Source: Eshraghiella sp964441705 (lineage in GTDB: Bacteria > Bacillota > Clostridia > Lachnospirales > Lachnospiraceae). Taken from it: a stretch of 14,218 nt of DNA. How positions within the stretch are numbered: position 1 is the stretch's first letter; each line of letters opens with the position of its first letter. The position numbers were made by a program, and so were the translations under genes. The stretch lies in assembly GCA_964441705.1 (NCBI GenBank), contig CAYTWF010000069.1, positions 1-14,218 of the forward strand. Reading direction: 5' to 3'. This document shows positions 5,804 through 14,218 of this stretch, one piece after another. The notes beneath the pieces are model-generated. The model made no database searches, had not been told where the DNA came from, and was given only the letters and a program-made list of their open reading frames with translations.

Positions 5804-7786
5804 ATGGATAGATTTGTATTACATTCTGAATATCAGCCAACCGGAGACCAGCCGCAGGCAATAGAGGGACTGATTAAAGGTTTTGAGGAGGGCGACCAGT
5901 TTCAGACACTTCTGGGCGTAACCGGTTCAGGTAAGACCTTTACCATGGCCAATGTTATTCAGGCTCTTAACAGACCAACACTGATTATTGCACATAACAA
6001 GACTCTTGCCGGCCAGCTTTATGGAGAATTCAAGGAGTTTTTTCCTGATAATGCGGTGGAATATTTTGTATCCTATTATGATTATTATCAGCCAGAGGCT
6101 TATGTGCCATCTACTGATACTTATATAGAGAAGGACTCATCAATTAATGATGAGATTGATAAGCTACGTCATTCAGCAACAGCGTCACTTTCTGAGAGGC
6201 GTGACGTCATTATTGTAGCATCTGTATCATGTATATACGGACTCGGCAGTCCTATTGATTATCAGAAGATGGTAATATCACTGCGTCCAGGCATGGAGAG
6301 AGACAGAGACGATATTATTCGCAAGCTGATTGAACTGCAGTATGCCCGTAATGATATGGATTTTAAGCGTGGTACATTCAGAGTTAGAGGAGATGTTCTG
6401 GAGATATTTCCTGTATCCAATGATGACAGAGCCATAAGGATTGAATTCTTTGGGGATGAGATTGAGAGAATAACAGAGATTGAATCACTTACAGGTAATA
6501 TTAAGGCAGAGCTTAAGCATGTTGCTATATTTCCTGCCTCACATTACGTTGTCCCACGGGAGAAGATGCTTCAGGCAACAGAGGATATTCGCAGCGAGCT
6601 TAAGGAACAGGTGGAATTCTTTAAAAGTGAGGATAAGCTTATTGAGGCACAGAGAATCAATGAGAGAACTAATTTTGACGTAGAGATGATGCTGGAGACG
6701 GGCTTTTGCTCTGGAATAGAGAACTACTCCAGACACCTTGCCGGGTTGGAGCCGGGAACACCACCATGGACACTTATGGATTATTTTCCAGATGATTTTC
6801 TCATAATAGTAGATGAGTCGCATATTACAATTCCACAGATACGAGGTATGTATAATGGTGACCGTTCACGTAAGAGAACTCTTGTGGATTTTGGTTTCAG
6901 ACTGCCATCAGCACTTGATAACCGACCTCTGATGTTCAATGAATTTGAGAATAAGATTAATCAGATGATGTTTGTATCCGCAACACCTTCTGATTACGAG
7001 GCAGACCATGAGATTAACAGAGTGGAACAGATTATCAGGCCTACCGGATTATTAGACCCGGAGATATCTGTACGGCCTGTTCAGGGTCAGATAGATGACC
7101 TTATATCGGAGGTTAATAAGGAGACAGCCAGACATAATAAGATTCTTATTACAACCCTTACCAAGAAGATGGCAGAGGACCTTACAGCCTATATGAAGGA
7201 GGCTGGGATAAGAGTAAGATATCTCCATTCAGATATTGATACACTGGAACGTGCTGAGATTATCAGAGATATGAGACTGGATGTTTTTGACGTTCTGGTT
7301 GGAATTAATCTTTTAAGAGAGGGACTGGATATTCCTGAGATTACACTTGTTGCCATACTGGATGCGGACAAGGAAGGCTTTTTAAGGTCGGAGACCTCAC
7401 TTATTCAGACTGTTGGACGAGCTGCCCGTAACTCAGAGGGACGGGTAATTATGTACGCTGATACAATTACCGATTCCATGAGAAAGGCGATTGACGAGAC
7501 TAACAGACGTCGTAAGATTCAGCAGGAATATAATGAGGCACATGGAATAACGCCTACAACAATCAAGAAGGCGGTAAGAGACCTGATAGCTATATCCAAG
7601 GCAGCTAATGAGGGCGGTGTCAAGTTCAAGAAGGATGTGGAGTCCATGGACAACAACGAGCTTTCCAAGCTTATTCATGAGCTTAGCAAGAAGATGCACA
7701 GGGCTGCAGCAGACCTTAATTTTGAGGAGGCTGCACAGCTGAGAGACCAGATTACAGAGATAAGGAAGCATATAGACAATGACTAA
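5804..7786 (+). CDS. uvrB: Excinuclease ABC subunit UvrB
   Basis: The 660-residue damage-verifying helicase-like subunit of nucleotide excision repair. It is loaded onto DNA by UvrA and then recruits UvrC for incision. Visible features are Walker A GVTGSGKT (38-45), the beta-hairpin region YYDYYQPEAYVP (91-102) that probes damaged DNA, Walker B-type DESH (337-340), the helicase motif VGRAARN near the C-terminal half, and a UVR domain (about 618-660) containing LNFEEAAQLRDQI that contacts UvrC. An in-frame ATG at 5744 would add 20 residues, but it lies upstream of the -10, whereas the start at 5804 has a good ribosome site and gives the conserved family N-terminus. It overlaps uvrA by 8 bases and is probably LexA-repressed. 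Confidence 0.98.
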   Translation: MDRFVLHSEYQPTGDQPQAIEGLIKGFEEGDQFQTLLGVTGSGKTFTMANVIQALNRPTLIIAHNKTLAGQLYGEFKEFFPDNAVEYFVSYYDYYQPEAYVPSTDTYIEKDSSINDEIDKLRHSATASLSERRDVIIVASVSCIYGLGSPIDYQKMVISLRPGMERDRDDIIRKLIELQYARNDMDFKRGTFRVRGDVLEIFPVSNDDRAIRIEFFGDEIERITEIESLTGNIKAELKHVAIFPASHYVVPREKMLQATEDIRSELKEQVEFFKSEDKLIEAQRINERTNFDVEMMLETGFCSGIENYSRHLAGLEPGTPPWTLMDYFPDDFLIIVDESHITIPQIRGMYNGDRSRKRTLVDFGFRLPSALDNRPLMFNEFENKINQMMFVSATPSDYEADHEINRVEQIIRPTGLLDPEISVRPVQGQIDDLISEVNKETARHNKILITTLTKKMAEDLTAYMKEAGIRVRYLHSDIDTLERAEIIRDMRLDVFDVLVGINLLREGLDIPEITLVAILDADKEGFLRSETSLIQTVGRAARNSEGRVIMYADTITDSMRKAIDETNRRRKIQQEYNEAHGITPTTIKKAVRDLIAISKAANEGGVKFKKDVESMDNNELSKLIHELSKKMHRAAADLNFEEAAQLRDQITEIRKHIDND

Positions 7787-10610
7787 ATATTCAAGACAGT
7801 ATATTAAGATAAGAGGAGCTAATGAACACAATCTTAAGAATATAGATGTTGATATTCCGAGAGATTCATTTACGGTTCTTACAGGACTCAGTGGTTCAGG
7901 TAAGTCCTCACTGGCATTTGATACCATATACGCAGAAGGACAGCGCCGATATATGGAATCGCTCTCTTCGTATGCCAGACAGTTCCTGGGACAGATGGAG
8001 AAGCCGGATGTAGAGAGCATCGAAGGCTTGTCACCGGCTATATCAATTGACCAGAAATCTACTAACCGTAACCCTCGTTCTACAGTTGGAACGGTTACAG
8101 AGATATATGATTACATGAGACTTCTGTATGCAAGAATTGGAGTGCCACACTGCCCCAAATGTGGCAGGGTCATTAACAGGCAGACAGTAGACCAGATGGT
8201 AGACCAGATTATGAAGCTGCCTGAGAAGACCAGATTTCAGCTTCTCGCACCAGTGGTAAGAGGCCGTAAGGGCGAACACCAGAAGGTATTTGATAATGCC
8301 CGCAAAAGTGGATATGTTCGTGTATGCGTGGACGGCAATATATATGAGCTGTCAGAAGAGATTAGGCTTGAGAAGAATAATAAGCATAATATAGAGGTCG
8401 TTGTGGACCGTCTGGCTGTTAAAGAGGGTATTCAGAAGAGACTTACTGACTCAATTGAGAATGTTATGAAGCTCTCAGATGGACTACTTATAGTTGACGT
8501 AATTGGTGGTGAGCCAATTAATTTCAGTATGAGCTTTGCCTGCCCGGATTGTGGAATCAGTATTGAAGAGGTGGAACCAAGAAGCTTTTCCTTCAATAAT
8601 CCATTTGGAGCATGCCCTGAGTGTCTGGGACTTGGCTATAAGATGGAATTCGACCCTGACCTGTTAATTCCAGACAAGAAGCTTAGCATTAATCAGGGAG
8701 CAATTCAGGCATTGGGCTGGCAGTCCTGTGCAGACAAAAAGAGCTTTACCAATGCTTTGCTGGTTGCATTATGTGAAGAATATCACTTTTCACTGGATAC
8801 GCCGTATGTGGATTATCCACAGGATATCAAAGATATAATTATTCACGGAACAAAGGGACATGCTGTTAAGGTTCATTACCATGGACAGCGTGGAGTTGGA
8901 GTATATGATGTGGCATTTGACGGGCTTATTAAGAATATGGAGCAGCGATACAGAGAGACTGGTTCAGATACAATGAAGGCAGAGTATGAGCAGCTTATGA
9001 AAATAACCCCTTGTAAGGCCTGCCATGGACAGAGACTTAAGCCAACCTCCCTTGCAGTAACGGTTGGAGAGAAGAATATATATCAGGTTACGGAGATGTC
9101 GATTGTTAAGCTTATGAAGTATTTTGATACACTGGAGCTTACAGATATGCAGCATCAGATTGGAGACCAGATTCTTAAGGAAATCAAGGCCAGAATAGGA
9201 TTCCTTAATAATGTTGGACTGGATTATCTAACACTTGCAAGAGCTACCGGTTCACTTTCCGGCGGAGAAGCCCAGCGTATCAGACTTGCTACTCAGATTG
9301 GGTCTGGACTTGTCGGAGTGGCATATATACTTGATGAACCAAGTATCGGACTGCACCAGAGGGATAATGACAAGCTTCTGGCTGCACTTATGAAGCTGAG
9401 AGATATTGGTAATACGCTTATTGTAGTTGAACATGATGAGGATACAATGAGGGCAGCTGATTATATTGTGGACATTGGTCCTGCAGCTGGTACCCATGGT
9501 GGAGAGGTAATTGCAACCGGTACGGCAGAGGATATTATGAAGAATCCTAACTCAATTACAGGTGCATACCTAAGTGGTAAGCTTAAGATTCCAGTACCGT
9601 CACAGAGACGTGAGCCAACTGGCTGGATTACTGTTAAGGGAGCCAGACAGAACAACCTTAAGAATATTGACGTGGATATTCCACTTGGAATAATGACTGT
9701 TGTAACAGGCGTATCAGGTTCAGGTAAGAGCTCACTTATCAATGAGATTCTGTATAAGCATTTGGCGAGGGACCTGAACAGAGCAAGATGTATCCCTGGT
9801 GACCATGATGATATTGTGGGAATTGAACAGCTTGATAAGGTAATTGATATAGACCAGTCACCTATCGGAAGAACACCGCGTTCCAACCCAGCCACATATA
9901 CAGGTGTATTTGATATGATTAGGGATCTTTTTGCATCTACAGCTGATGCCAAGGCTATGGGCTACAGCAAGGGACGTTTCAGCTTTAACGTTAAGGGCGG
10001 ACGCTGCGAGGCTTGCTCCGGAGATGGTATTCTCAAGATTGAGATGCATTTCCTTCCGGATGTATATGTACCATGTGAGGTATGTGGAGGCAAGCGATAC
10101 AACAGAGAGACTCTTGATATCAAATATAAGGGCAAGAGTATATATGATGTTCTGGATATGACTGTGGAGGAGGCTGTAAAGTTCTTTGAGAATGTGCCTA
10201 CAATTCGACGTAAAATAGAAACATTAAATGATGTGGGACTTTCCTATATTAAGCTGGGACAGCCGTCTACTGAGCTTTCAGGTGGTGAAGCACAGCGTAT
10301 TAAGCTTGCAACTGAGCTTAGCAAGAGAGGAACAGGCAAGACCATATATATTCTGGATGAACCGACAACCGGACTGCATTTTGCGGATGTTCACAAGCTG
10401 GTTGATATTCTTCGTAAGCTTTCGGACAGTGGCAATACAGTAGTTGTAATTGAACACAATCTGGATGTTATTAAGACAGCAGACTATATAATAGATATGG
10501 GACCAGAGGGCGGAGACCGCGGCGGTACAGTTATTGCCAAGGGAACGCCGGAGGAGATTGCTAAGGTTAAGAAATCATACACAGGTCAGTATGTTAAGAA
10601 ATATTTATAA
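7779..10610 (+). CDS. uvrA: Excinuclease ABC subunit UvrA
   Basis: The 943-residue damage-recognition ATPase of nucleotide excision repair, of usual length. It has two ABC modules: Walker A GLSGSGKSS (36-44) and GVSGSGKSS (644-652), each half carrying a later LSGGEAQR signature and an ILDEP Walker B. Zinc ligands are visible as Cys255/Cys258 with Cys279/Cys282 in the first half and Cys743/Cys746 with Cys766/Cys769 in the second. Two further pairs, CPKC (125-128) and CKAC before HGQRLKP, are also normal for the family. UvrA works in the cytoplasm with UvrB. The ATG overlaps the end of uvrB (ATGACTAA), with AAGGAAG at 7762-7768, so translation is probably coupled and expression follows the SOS promoter of uvrB. 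No motif is missing. Confidence 0.99.
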   Translation: MTKYSRQYIKIRGANEHNLKNIDVDIPRDSFTVLTGLSGSGKSSLAFDTIYAEGQRRYMESLSSYARQFLGQMEKPDVESIEGLSPAISIDQKSTNRNPRSTVGTVTEIYDYMRLLYARIGVPHCPKCGRVINRQTVDQMVDQIMKLPEKTRFQLLAPVVRGRKGEHQKVFDNARKSGYVRVCVDGNIYELSEEIRLEKNNKHNIEVVVDRLAVKEGIQKRLTDSIENVMKLSDGLLIVDVIGGEPINFSMSFACPDCGISIEEVEPRSFSFNNPFGACPECLGLGYKMEFDPDLLIPDKKLSINQGAIQALGWQSCADKKSFTNALLVALCEEYHFSLDTPYVDYPQDIKDIIIHGTKGHAVKVHYHGQRGVGVYDVAFDGLIKNMEQRYRETGSDTMKAEYEQLMKITPCKACHGQRLKPTSLAVTVGEKNIYQVTEMSIVKLMKYFDTLELTDMQHQIGDQILKEIKARIGFLNNVGLDYLTLARATGSLSGGEAQRIRLATQIGSGLVGVAYILDEPSIGLHQRDNDKLLAALMKLRDIGNTLIVVEHDEDTMRAADYIVDIGPAAGTHGGEVIATGTAEDIMKNPNSITGAYLSGKLKIPVPSQRREPTGWITVKGARQNNLKNIDVDIPLGIMTVVTGVSGSGKSSLINEILYKHLARDLNRARCIPGDHDDIVGIEQLDKVIDIDQSPIGRTPRSNPATYTGVFDMIRDLFASTADAKAMGYSKGRFSFNVKGGRCEACSGDGILKIEMHFLPDVYVPCEVCGGKRYNRETLDIKYKGKSIYDVLDMTVEEAVKFFENVPTIRRKIETLNDVGLSYIKLGQPSTELSGGEAQRIKLATELSKRGTGKTIYILDEPTTGLHFADVHKLVDILRKLSDSGNTVVVIEHNLDVIKTADYIIDMGPEGGDRGGTVIAKGTPEEIAKVKKSYTGQYVKKYL

Positions 10611-10627
10611 TCAGAGATTTTAGAGTT

Positions 10628-10660
10628 AAAATGGGGCAGCAAATAAGCTGCCCTAATTTT
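10628..10660. terminator. Bidirectional terminator between uvrA and the convergent lipoprotein gene
   Basis: GGGCAGC (10634-10640) pairs with GCTGCCC (10647-10653) around a 6-base loop. The stem is extended by a G-U and a T-A pair, with AAAA on the left and TTTT on the right. Each strand therefore shows a GC stem followed by a T tract. It lies 18 bases after the uvrA stop and just beyond the stop of the minus-strand gene, so it can serve both. Confidence 0.88.
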
Positions 10661-10666
10661 GTGCAA

Positions 10667-11395
10667 TTAATTAACAATGGTAAGCTCTGTTGGAAGAATA
10701 TACTTAAGGCAGGATGCAGTTGCCTGGGCCTGTGCATAGGAATCAAAGCCGGTAATTATTGCTTCACCACTTGTTATTGCACTGTTAAACATTGGAACAC
10801 TTATAAATCTGTCATTGTAATATATACCAATTGACCATCCATTTTCATATGCACTTATTGATGCCTTGGCAAAGGCTTCGCTGCCTTTTTCGGTAAAGGT
10901 GCAGGTAACACATGGCGTATTATCATTTGAGGCCTTCTGATAGCCAGCAGTGCAGTTTAAGATGTCTTTTTCGGTTAAAATGATACTTCCATTGGATTGC
11001 AGCTTATCAATAGTGTCAGATAAAATATATTCACAGGACGATGTATCGTAGGTGTAATTAGGACGAGTACTATCACCCGTGTACTGCATGATAAAATATA
11101 CTGTTCCAGCACGTCCCAGTTCGTCAAAATCTATTAATGCGGCAGTAGCTTCAGGTACGGTAATGGTAATTTCATTATCGCTGACAGCCTGGGCGGATGC
11201 CCCGGAATATCCTGAAATACGATTCTGTAATATCTTGACAATAGCAGACATTTCATCACCTGTAACGGACTGTGAGGTTCTATATGTAACTGTAGTTACC
11301 GGGTCCGCGGGCTTTGAAAGCTGAATGGTTATGCAGCCTTGTAAAACTGCTGCCAGACATAGAATGATTATTAATACTGCTATTTTTTTCTTCAA
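10667..11395 (-). CDS. Lipoprotein resembling the P1 (extracytoplasmic) domain of SecD
   Basis: A 242-residue protein. The start codon is TTG at 11395: no in-frame ATG lies nearby upstream, and AAAGGGGG ends nine bases before it. Residues 1-20 are a lipoprotein signal (KKK, hydrophobic core, LQGC lipobox), so Cys21 would be lipidated and the protein held on the outer face of the membrane. Residues about 48-95 (ILQNRISGYSGASAQAV, then DNEITITVP) resemble the SecD region with its NR-I pattern. Residues about 164-242 (FTEKGSEAFAKA, then RFISVPMFNSAITSGEAIITG, ending PTELTIVN) resemble the SecD P1 head. The RND-type membrane helices of SecD are absent. It could be a stand-alone envelope protein built from this fold; no role in export can be assigned. 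Family resemblance is by recognition, not by search. Confidence 0.8.
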   Translation of the reverse strand: MKKKIAVLIIILCLAAVLQGCITIQLSKPADPVTTVTYRTSQSVTGDEMSAIVKILQNRISGYSGASAQAVSDNEITITVPEATAALIDFDELGRAGTVYFIMQYTGDSTRPNYTYDTSSCEYILSDTIDKLQSNGSIILTEKDILNCTAGYQKASNDNTPCVTCTFTEKGSEAFAKASISAYENGWSIGIYYNDRFISVPMFNSAITSGEAIITGFDSYAQAQATASCLKYILPTELTIVN

Positions 11396-11404
11396 TATAT
11401 GTAT

Positions 11405-11412
11405 CCCCCTTT
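11405..11412 (-). promoter_or_regulatory. Strong ribosome binding site supporting a TTG start
   Basis: On the minus strand this reads AAAGGGGG and ends nine bases before TTG at 11395. The in-frame codons between it and TTG contain no ATG or GTG, so it decides the unusual start of the lipoprotein gene. Confidence 0.75.
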
Positions 11413-11424
11413 GTATATAAATAT

Positions 11425-11515
11425 GTACAAATATTATAGCATATAAAGAGATTTTTTTATAAGAAATTATTTAAATATTGTTCATAATGGAGTAAAATAT
11501 ACATATCATTTGTAC
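11425..11515. repeat. GTACAAAT inverted repeat in the divergent promoter region
   Basis: GTACAAAT (11425-11432) and ATTTGTAC (11508-11515) are exact inverted copies 75 bases apart, one near each end of the AT-rich gap between the divergent genes. The left copy adjoins the minus-strand -10 and the right copy lies just before the ribosome site of the plus-strand gene. A clear plus-strand promoter is not evident; TAAAAT at 11493-11498 lacks a good -35. The repeat may be chance in AT-rich DNA. Confidence 0.3.
11433..11441 (-). promoter_or_regulatory. Extended -10 promoter of the lipoprotein gene
   Basis: The minus strand reads TGCTATAAT, a perfect TATAAT (11433-11438) preceded by the TG of an extended -10. 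The -35 region is weak (TTATAA at about 11457-11462), as is usual for extended -10 promoters. It is about 20 bases from the ribosome site, predicting a short leader. Confidence 0.6.
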
Positions 11516-11531
11516 GGAAGGAGAAAAAGGT

Positions 11532-12569
11532 ATGTTATTTCAAATCTACGGAGAAACAGCCGGATGGCAGCTTTTAGGATGGGTACTTGTGTTTGTGGGT
11601 CTCGTTGTGATGAATGAGATTGCACGACGTACTAAAGTGGGAGGTATTATATGTTTTGCAGCAATTCCAGCAGCACTGACAATATATTTTATTGTTATAT
11701 ACGCAAGTGCTGCAGCAGGTGCAGAATGGGCACTTAAGAACGATACTTATGTTCATATGACAAGCTGGTTCCATTATGCCAAGTTATATGCGGCAACAAT
11801 TGGATGTGTCGGCTTTATGATACTGAAGTATCATTGGGGTAAGCTGGGAAAGGTTAACTGGTTTAAAGCTTTTCCATTTGTAATTGTTGCAATCAATATT
11901 CTTATTGCGGTTGCATCAGATTTTGAGTCTGCAATTAAGGCTGGCTCACTTGCAGGAGGCTGGTGGCAGTCCTCAGAGGATGTATGGCTGTATGGTGGCT
12001 GGTGGAACATCCTTAATGGTATTGCAGGTCTTATTAACATTGTATGTATGACAGGCTGGTGGTCAATCAAATCCTCTAAGAATCATAAGGATATGATATG
12101 GGCAGATATGACATGGGTATATATTCTTGCCTATGACGTATGGAATTTCCAGTATACATATCTCAATCTGCCAACTCATTCATGGTATTGTGGTCTTGCC
12201 TTACTGCTGGCTCCTACTTTTGCCAATGCTTTATGGAACAAGGGTGGATGGATTCAGAACAGAGCCAACACACTTGCTATGTGGTGTATGTTTGCGCAGG
12301 TATTCCCACTGTTCCAGGACGCAAGCCGTTTCACAACAGTAACATCTGTATACAGTACTGGCGGAATCGCAGCAGCTACCGGGTCCTCTATGCCAACTGT
12401 AGCAGACCCTAAGATGCAGGGCATAATCTCTGTTGCATCAATTCTTGTGAATGTTGTTGCATTTGCATTTATTTTGAAGAGGGCAAAGGCTCAGAAGCAT
12501 AATCCATGGAAGTATGAGGTATTTGCGGATACCAGGGATTATCAGGAGGCAATGGTGAGAGTCGAATAA
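11532..12569 (+). CDS. Tryptophan-rich multi-pass membrane protein, DUF5692-like
   Basis: A 345-residue integral membrane protein that I recognise as similar to the DUF5692 family, whose function is unknown. It is hydrophobic along most of its length, with probable membrane segments near residues 13-28, 38-62, 84-100, 115-128, 158-175, 195-205, 220-235, 250-262 and 298-316. Aromatic-rich, conserved-looking stretches include VHMTSWFHYAKLYAAT, GGWWQSSEDVWLYGGWWNI, YDVWNFQYTYLNLPTHSWYCG and NKGGWIQNRANTLAMWCMFAQVFPLFQD. Polar residues inside these segments (His, Asp, Glu, Asn, Gln) could line a pore or bind a ligand, but no known catalytic motif stands out. AAGGAGAA before the ATG is a strong ribosome site. 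It is divergent from the SecD-like gene and 65 bases before guaA; neither neighbour indicates a role. Confidence 0.8.
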   Translation: MLFQIYGETAGWQLLGWVLVFVGLVVMNEIARRTKVGGIICFAAIPAALTIYFIVIYASAAAGAEWALKNDTYVHMTSWFHYAKLYAATIGCVGFMILKYHWGKLGKVNWFKAFPFVIVAINILIAVASDFESAIKAGSLAGGWWQSSEDVWLYGGWWNILNGIAGLINIVCMTGWWSIKSSKNHKDMIWADMTWVYILAYDVWNFQYTYLNLPTHSWYCGLALLLAPTFANALWNKGGWIQNRANTLAMWCMFAQVFPLFQDASRFTTVTSVYSTGGIAAATGSSMPTVADPKMQGIISVASILVNVVAFAFILKRAKAQKHNPWKYEVFADTRDYQEAMVRVE

Positions 12570-12575
12570 ATTGTA

Positions 12576-12604
12576 TTGCATTGTTTTGGGGATTAGCGTA
12601 TTAT
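12576..12604 (+). promoter_or_regulatory. Candidate guaA promoter
   Basis: TTGCAT (12576-12581) and TATTAT (12599-12604) are 17 bases apart in the gap after the membrane-protein gene. Transcription would begin near 12611, giving a leader of about 24 bases that carries AGGAGG. The leader is too short for a purine riboswitch, and no terminator hairpin separates the two genes, so read-through from upstream is also possible. Confidence 0.45.
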
Positions 12605-12634
12605 TGACATAGAAAACTATCAGGAGGAAATACC

Positions 12635-14179
12635 ATGGACAACGAAATGGTAATCGTTATAGATTTCGGCGGACAGTACAATCAGCTTGTTGCACGCCGT
12701 GTCAGAGAATGTAACGTATATTGTGAGATATACTCATATAAAACCGACATTTCCAAAATAAAGGCAATGAACCCTAAGGGTATTATTCTTACAGGCGGCC
12801 CAAACAGCTGTTACGAAGAGGGTGCCCCAACCTGTACTAAAGAATTATTTCAGCTGGGAATTCCAGTGCTGGGATTATGCTACGGAGCTCAGCTTATGAT
12901 GCATGTTCTTGGCGGCAAGGTAGAGAAGGCTCCAGTTCGCGAATATGGCAAAACAATGGTTGATGTTAATACATCATCTAAATTATTTGAAGGGGTATCA
13001 GCCTCCACTCAGTGCTGGATGAGCCACTTCGATTATATATCAAGGCTTGCACCTGGCTTTACGGGCTGCGCCAAGACTGCTGACTGTCCTTATGCGGCAG
13101 CAGAGAAACCGGATGAGAACTTATATGCTATTCAGTTCCATCCAGAGGTGCTTCATACAGTTGAGGGAACCAAAATGCTTCACAACTTTGTTCGTGGCAT
13201 TTGTGGATGTGCAGGAACCTGGAGAATGGATTCTTTTGTTGAGAGTTCAATCAAGGCTATCCGCGAGAAGGTTGGCAATGGCAAGGTTCTTTGCGCACTT
13301 TCAGGTGGAGTTGATTCATCCGTAGCAGCAGTTCTTTTATCAAAGGCAATAGGCAGCCAGCTTACATGCGTATTCGTAGACCACGGACTTCTTCGTAAAG
13401 ACGAGGGTGACGAGGTTGAGGAGGTTTTCGGTCCTAACGGTCCTTATGATCTTAACTTTATCCGTGTCAACGCTCAGGACCGTTATTACAGCAAGCTTGC
13501 GGGTGTTACTGAGCCAGAGCATAAGCGTAAAATAATTGGCGAGGAGTTCATCAGAGTATTTGAGGAAGAGGCCAGAAAAATCGGCACCGTTGACTACCTT
13601 GTTCAGGGAACAATCTACCCTGATGTTGTAGAGAGCGGACTTGGCGGAGAATCGGCAGTTATTAAGAGCCATCACAACGTTGGTGGGCTTCCTGACTGTG
13701 TTGATTTCAAGGAAATCATTGAGCCCCTTCGTAATCTTTTCAAGGATGAGGTTCGTAAAGCCGGACTTGAGCTTGGAATTCCAGAGAAGCTGGTATTCCG
13801 CCAGCCTTTCCCAGGTCCGGGACTTGGAATCAGAATCATTGGCGAGGTAACAGCTGAGAAGGTCAAAATCGTTCAGGATGCCGATGCAATCTACCGTGAG
13901 GAAATTGCCAAGGCTGGACTTGATAAGACAATCGGTCAGTATTTTGCAGCGCTTACCAATATGCGTTCGGTTGGAGTTATGGGCGATGAGAGAACCTATG
14001 ACTATGCGGTTGCCTTAAGGGCGGTTAATACTATAGACTTCATGACTGCCGAGAGCGCAGAGATTCCATTCGAGGTGCTGCAGACGGTGATGAGCAGGAT
14101 AATTAACGAGGTCAGAGGAGTCAACAGGGTATTCTACGATTTGACGAGTAAGCCACCGGGAACGATTGAGTTTGAATAA
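12635..14179 (+). CDS. guaA: GMP synthase (glutamine-hydrolysing)
   Basis: A 514-residue two-domain enzyme of normal length. It converts XMP, ATP and glutamine to GMP, the last step of guanine nucleotide synthesis, in the cytoplasm. The N-terminal class I glutamine amidotransferase domain (about 1-190) has nucleophile Cys82 in GLCYGAQ and the His169/Glu171 pair in FHPEV. The ATP-pyrophosphatase domain begins with the P-loop SGGVDSS (223-229). The C-terminal dimerisation domain contains FRQPFPGPGLGIRI and ends in the characteristic KPPGTIEFE. CAGGAGGAAA just before the ATG is a strong ribosome site. It appears to be a single gene with its own candidate promoter; no purine operator or riboswitch was seen. 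Nothing is missing or altered. Confidence 0.99.
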   Translation: MDNEMVIVIDFGGQYNQLVARRVRECNVYCEIYSYKTDISKIKAMNPKGIILTGGPNSCYEEGAPTCTKELFQLGIPVLGLCYGAQLMMHVLGGKVEKAPVREYGKTMVDVNTSSKLFEGVSASTQCWMSHFDYISRLAPGFTGCAKTADCPYAAAEKPDENLYAIQFHPEVLHTVEGTKMLHNFVRGICGCAGTWRMDSFVESSIKAIREKVGNGKVLCALSGGVDSSVAAVLLSKAIGSQLTCVFVDHGLLRKDEGDEVEEVFGPNGPYDLNFIRVNAQDRYYSKLAGVTEPEHKRKIIGEEFIRVFEEEARKIGTVDYLVQGTIYPDVVESGLGGESAVIKSHHNVGGLPDCVDFKEIIEPLRNLFKDEVRKAGLELGIPEKLVFRQPFPGPGLGIRIIGEVTAEKVKIVQDADAIYREEIAKAGLDKTIGQYFAALTNMRSVGVMGDERTYDYAVALRAVNTIDFMTAESAEIPFEVLQTVMSRIINEVRGVNRVFYDLTSKPPGTIEFE

Positions 14180-14218
14180 CGGACATTTGAGCCACGAATC
14201 CTTATTTTATGGGACTTG

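Noticed and set aside
7433..8020. Minus-strand open frame of 195 codons across the uvrB/uvrA junction
   Set aside because: It lies wholly opposite two certain genes, has no recognisable domain, and is explained by the codon bias of the plus strand.
10631..10834. Plus-strand short open frame after uvrA
   Set aside because: It starts inside the terminator hairpin and is antisense to the lipoprotein gene. No ribosome site precedes it.
11478..11506. TTGTTC (11478-11483) with TACATA (11500-11505) as promoter for the membrane-protein gene
   Set aside because: The -10 match is poor and several alternatives are equally good in this AT-rich stretch, so no single promoter is called.
12570..12634. Possible purine riboswitch before guaA
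   Set aside because: The gap is only 65 bases, with no paired three-way junction or terminator visible. A candidate promoter leaves a leader of about 24 bases.

Overview
The window looks like ordinary chromosomal core DNA from a low-GC, Gram-positive anaerobe of the Clostridia, most likely family Lachnospiraceae. The evidence is the AT-rich intergenic DNA, strong AGGAG ribosome sites, a Gram-positive LexA box, a CdaR-type regulator next to ftsEX, and a DUF5692-type membrane protein. Genus cannot be decided from the sequence. Codon use looks uniform by eye, and I see no insertion sequence, prophage, CRISPR array, tRNA or rRNA.

Layout. Bases 2-127 are the tail of a sugar-ABC-transporter ATPase, closed by a strong terminator. 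A CdaR/PucR-type regulator follows (337-1425), with an 11-bp inverted repeat in its promoter region. A promoter overlapping its stop codon probably drives ftsE-ftsX, a secreted coiled-coil M23 peptidase and a membrane-anchored S41 (CtpA-like) protease (1489-5695). This is a cell-wall/division module: FtsEX is the ATP-driven membrane switch and the M23 enzyme the likely hydrolase it controls. A GC-rich hairpin with a weak T tract separates the M23 and S41 genes.

The module ends in a terminator-like hairpin whose 3' arm also carries a LexA box and the -35 of the next promoter. That promoter serves uvrB-uvrA (5804-10610), two overlapping nucleotide-excision-repair genes that should therefore be SOS-controlled. 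A hairpin with flanking A and T tracts then serves uvrA and a convergent gene.

The convergent gene (10667-11395, minus strand, TTG start) encodes a lipoprotein resembling only the extracytoplasmic P1 part of SecD. Divergent from it, across a 136-bp AT-rich region, is a tryptophan-rich multi-pass membrane protein (11532-12569). The last gene is guaA (GMP synthase, 12635-14179), with its own candidate promoter. Bases 14180-14218 hold nothing I can call.

I found no clearly new multi-gene system. The items most worth checking are the stand-alone SecD-like lipoprotein, the nested terminator/LexA operator/promoter before uvrB, the FtsEX-M23-S41 arrangement, and the unexplained inverted repeat before the regulator gene.
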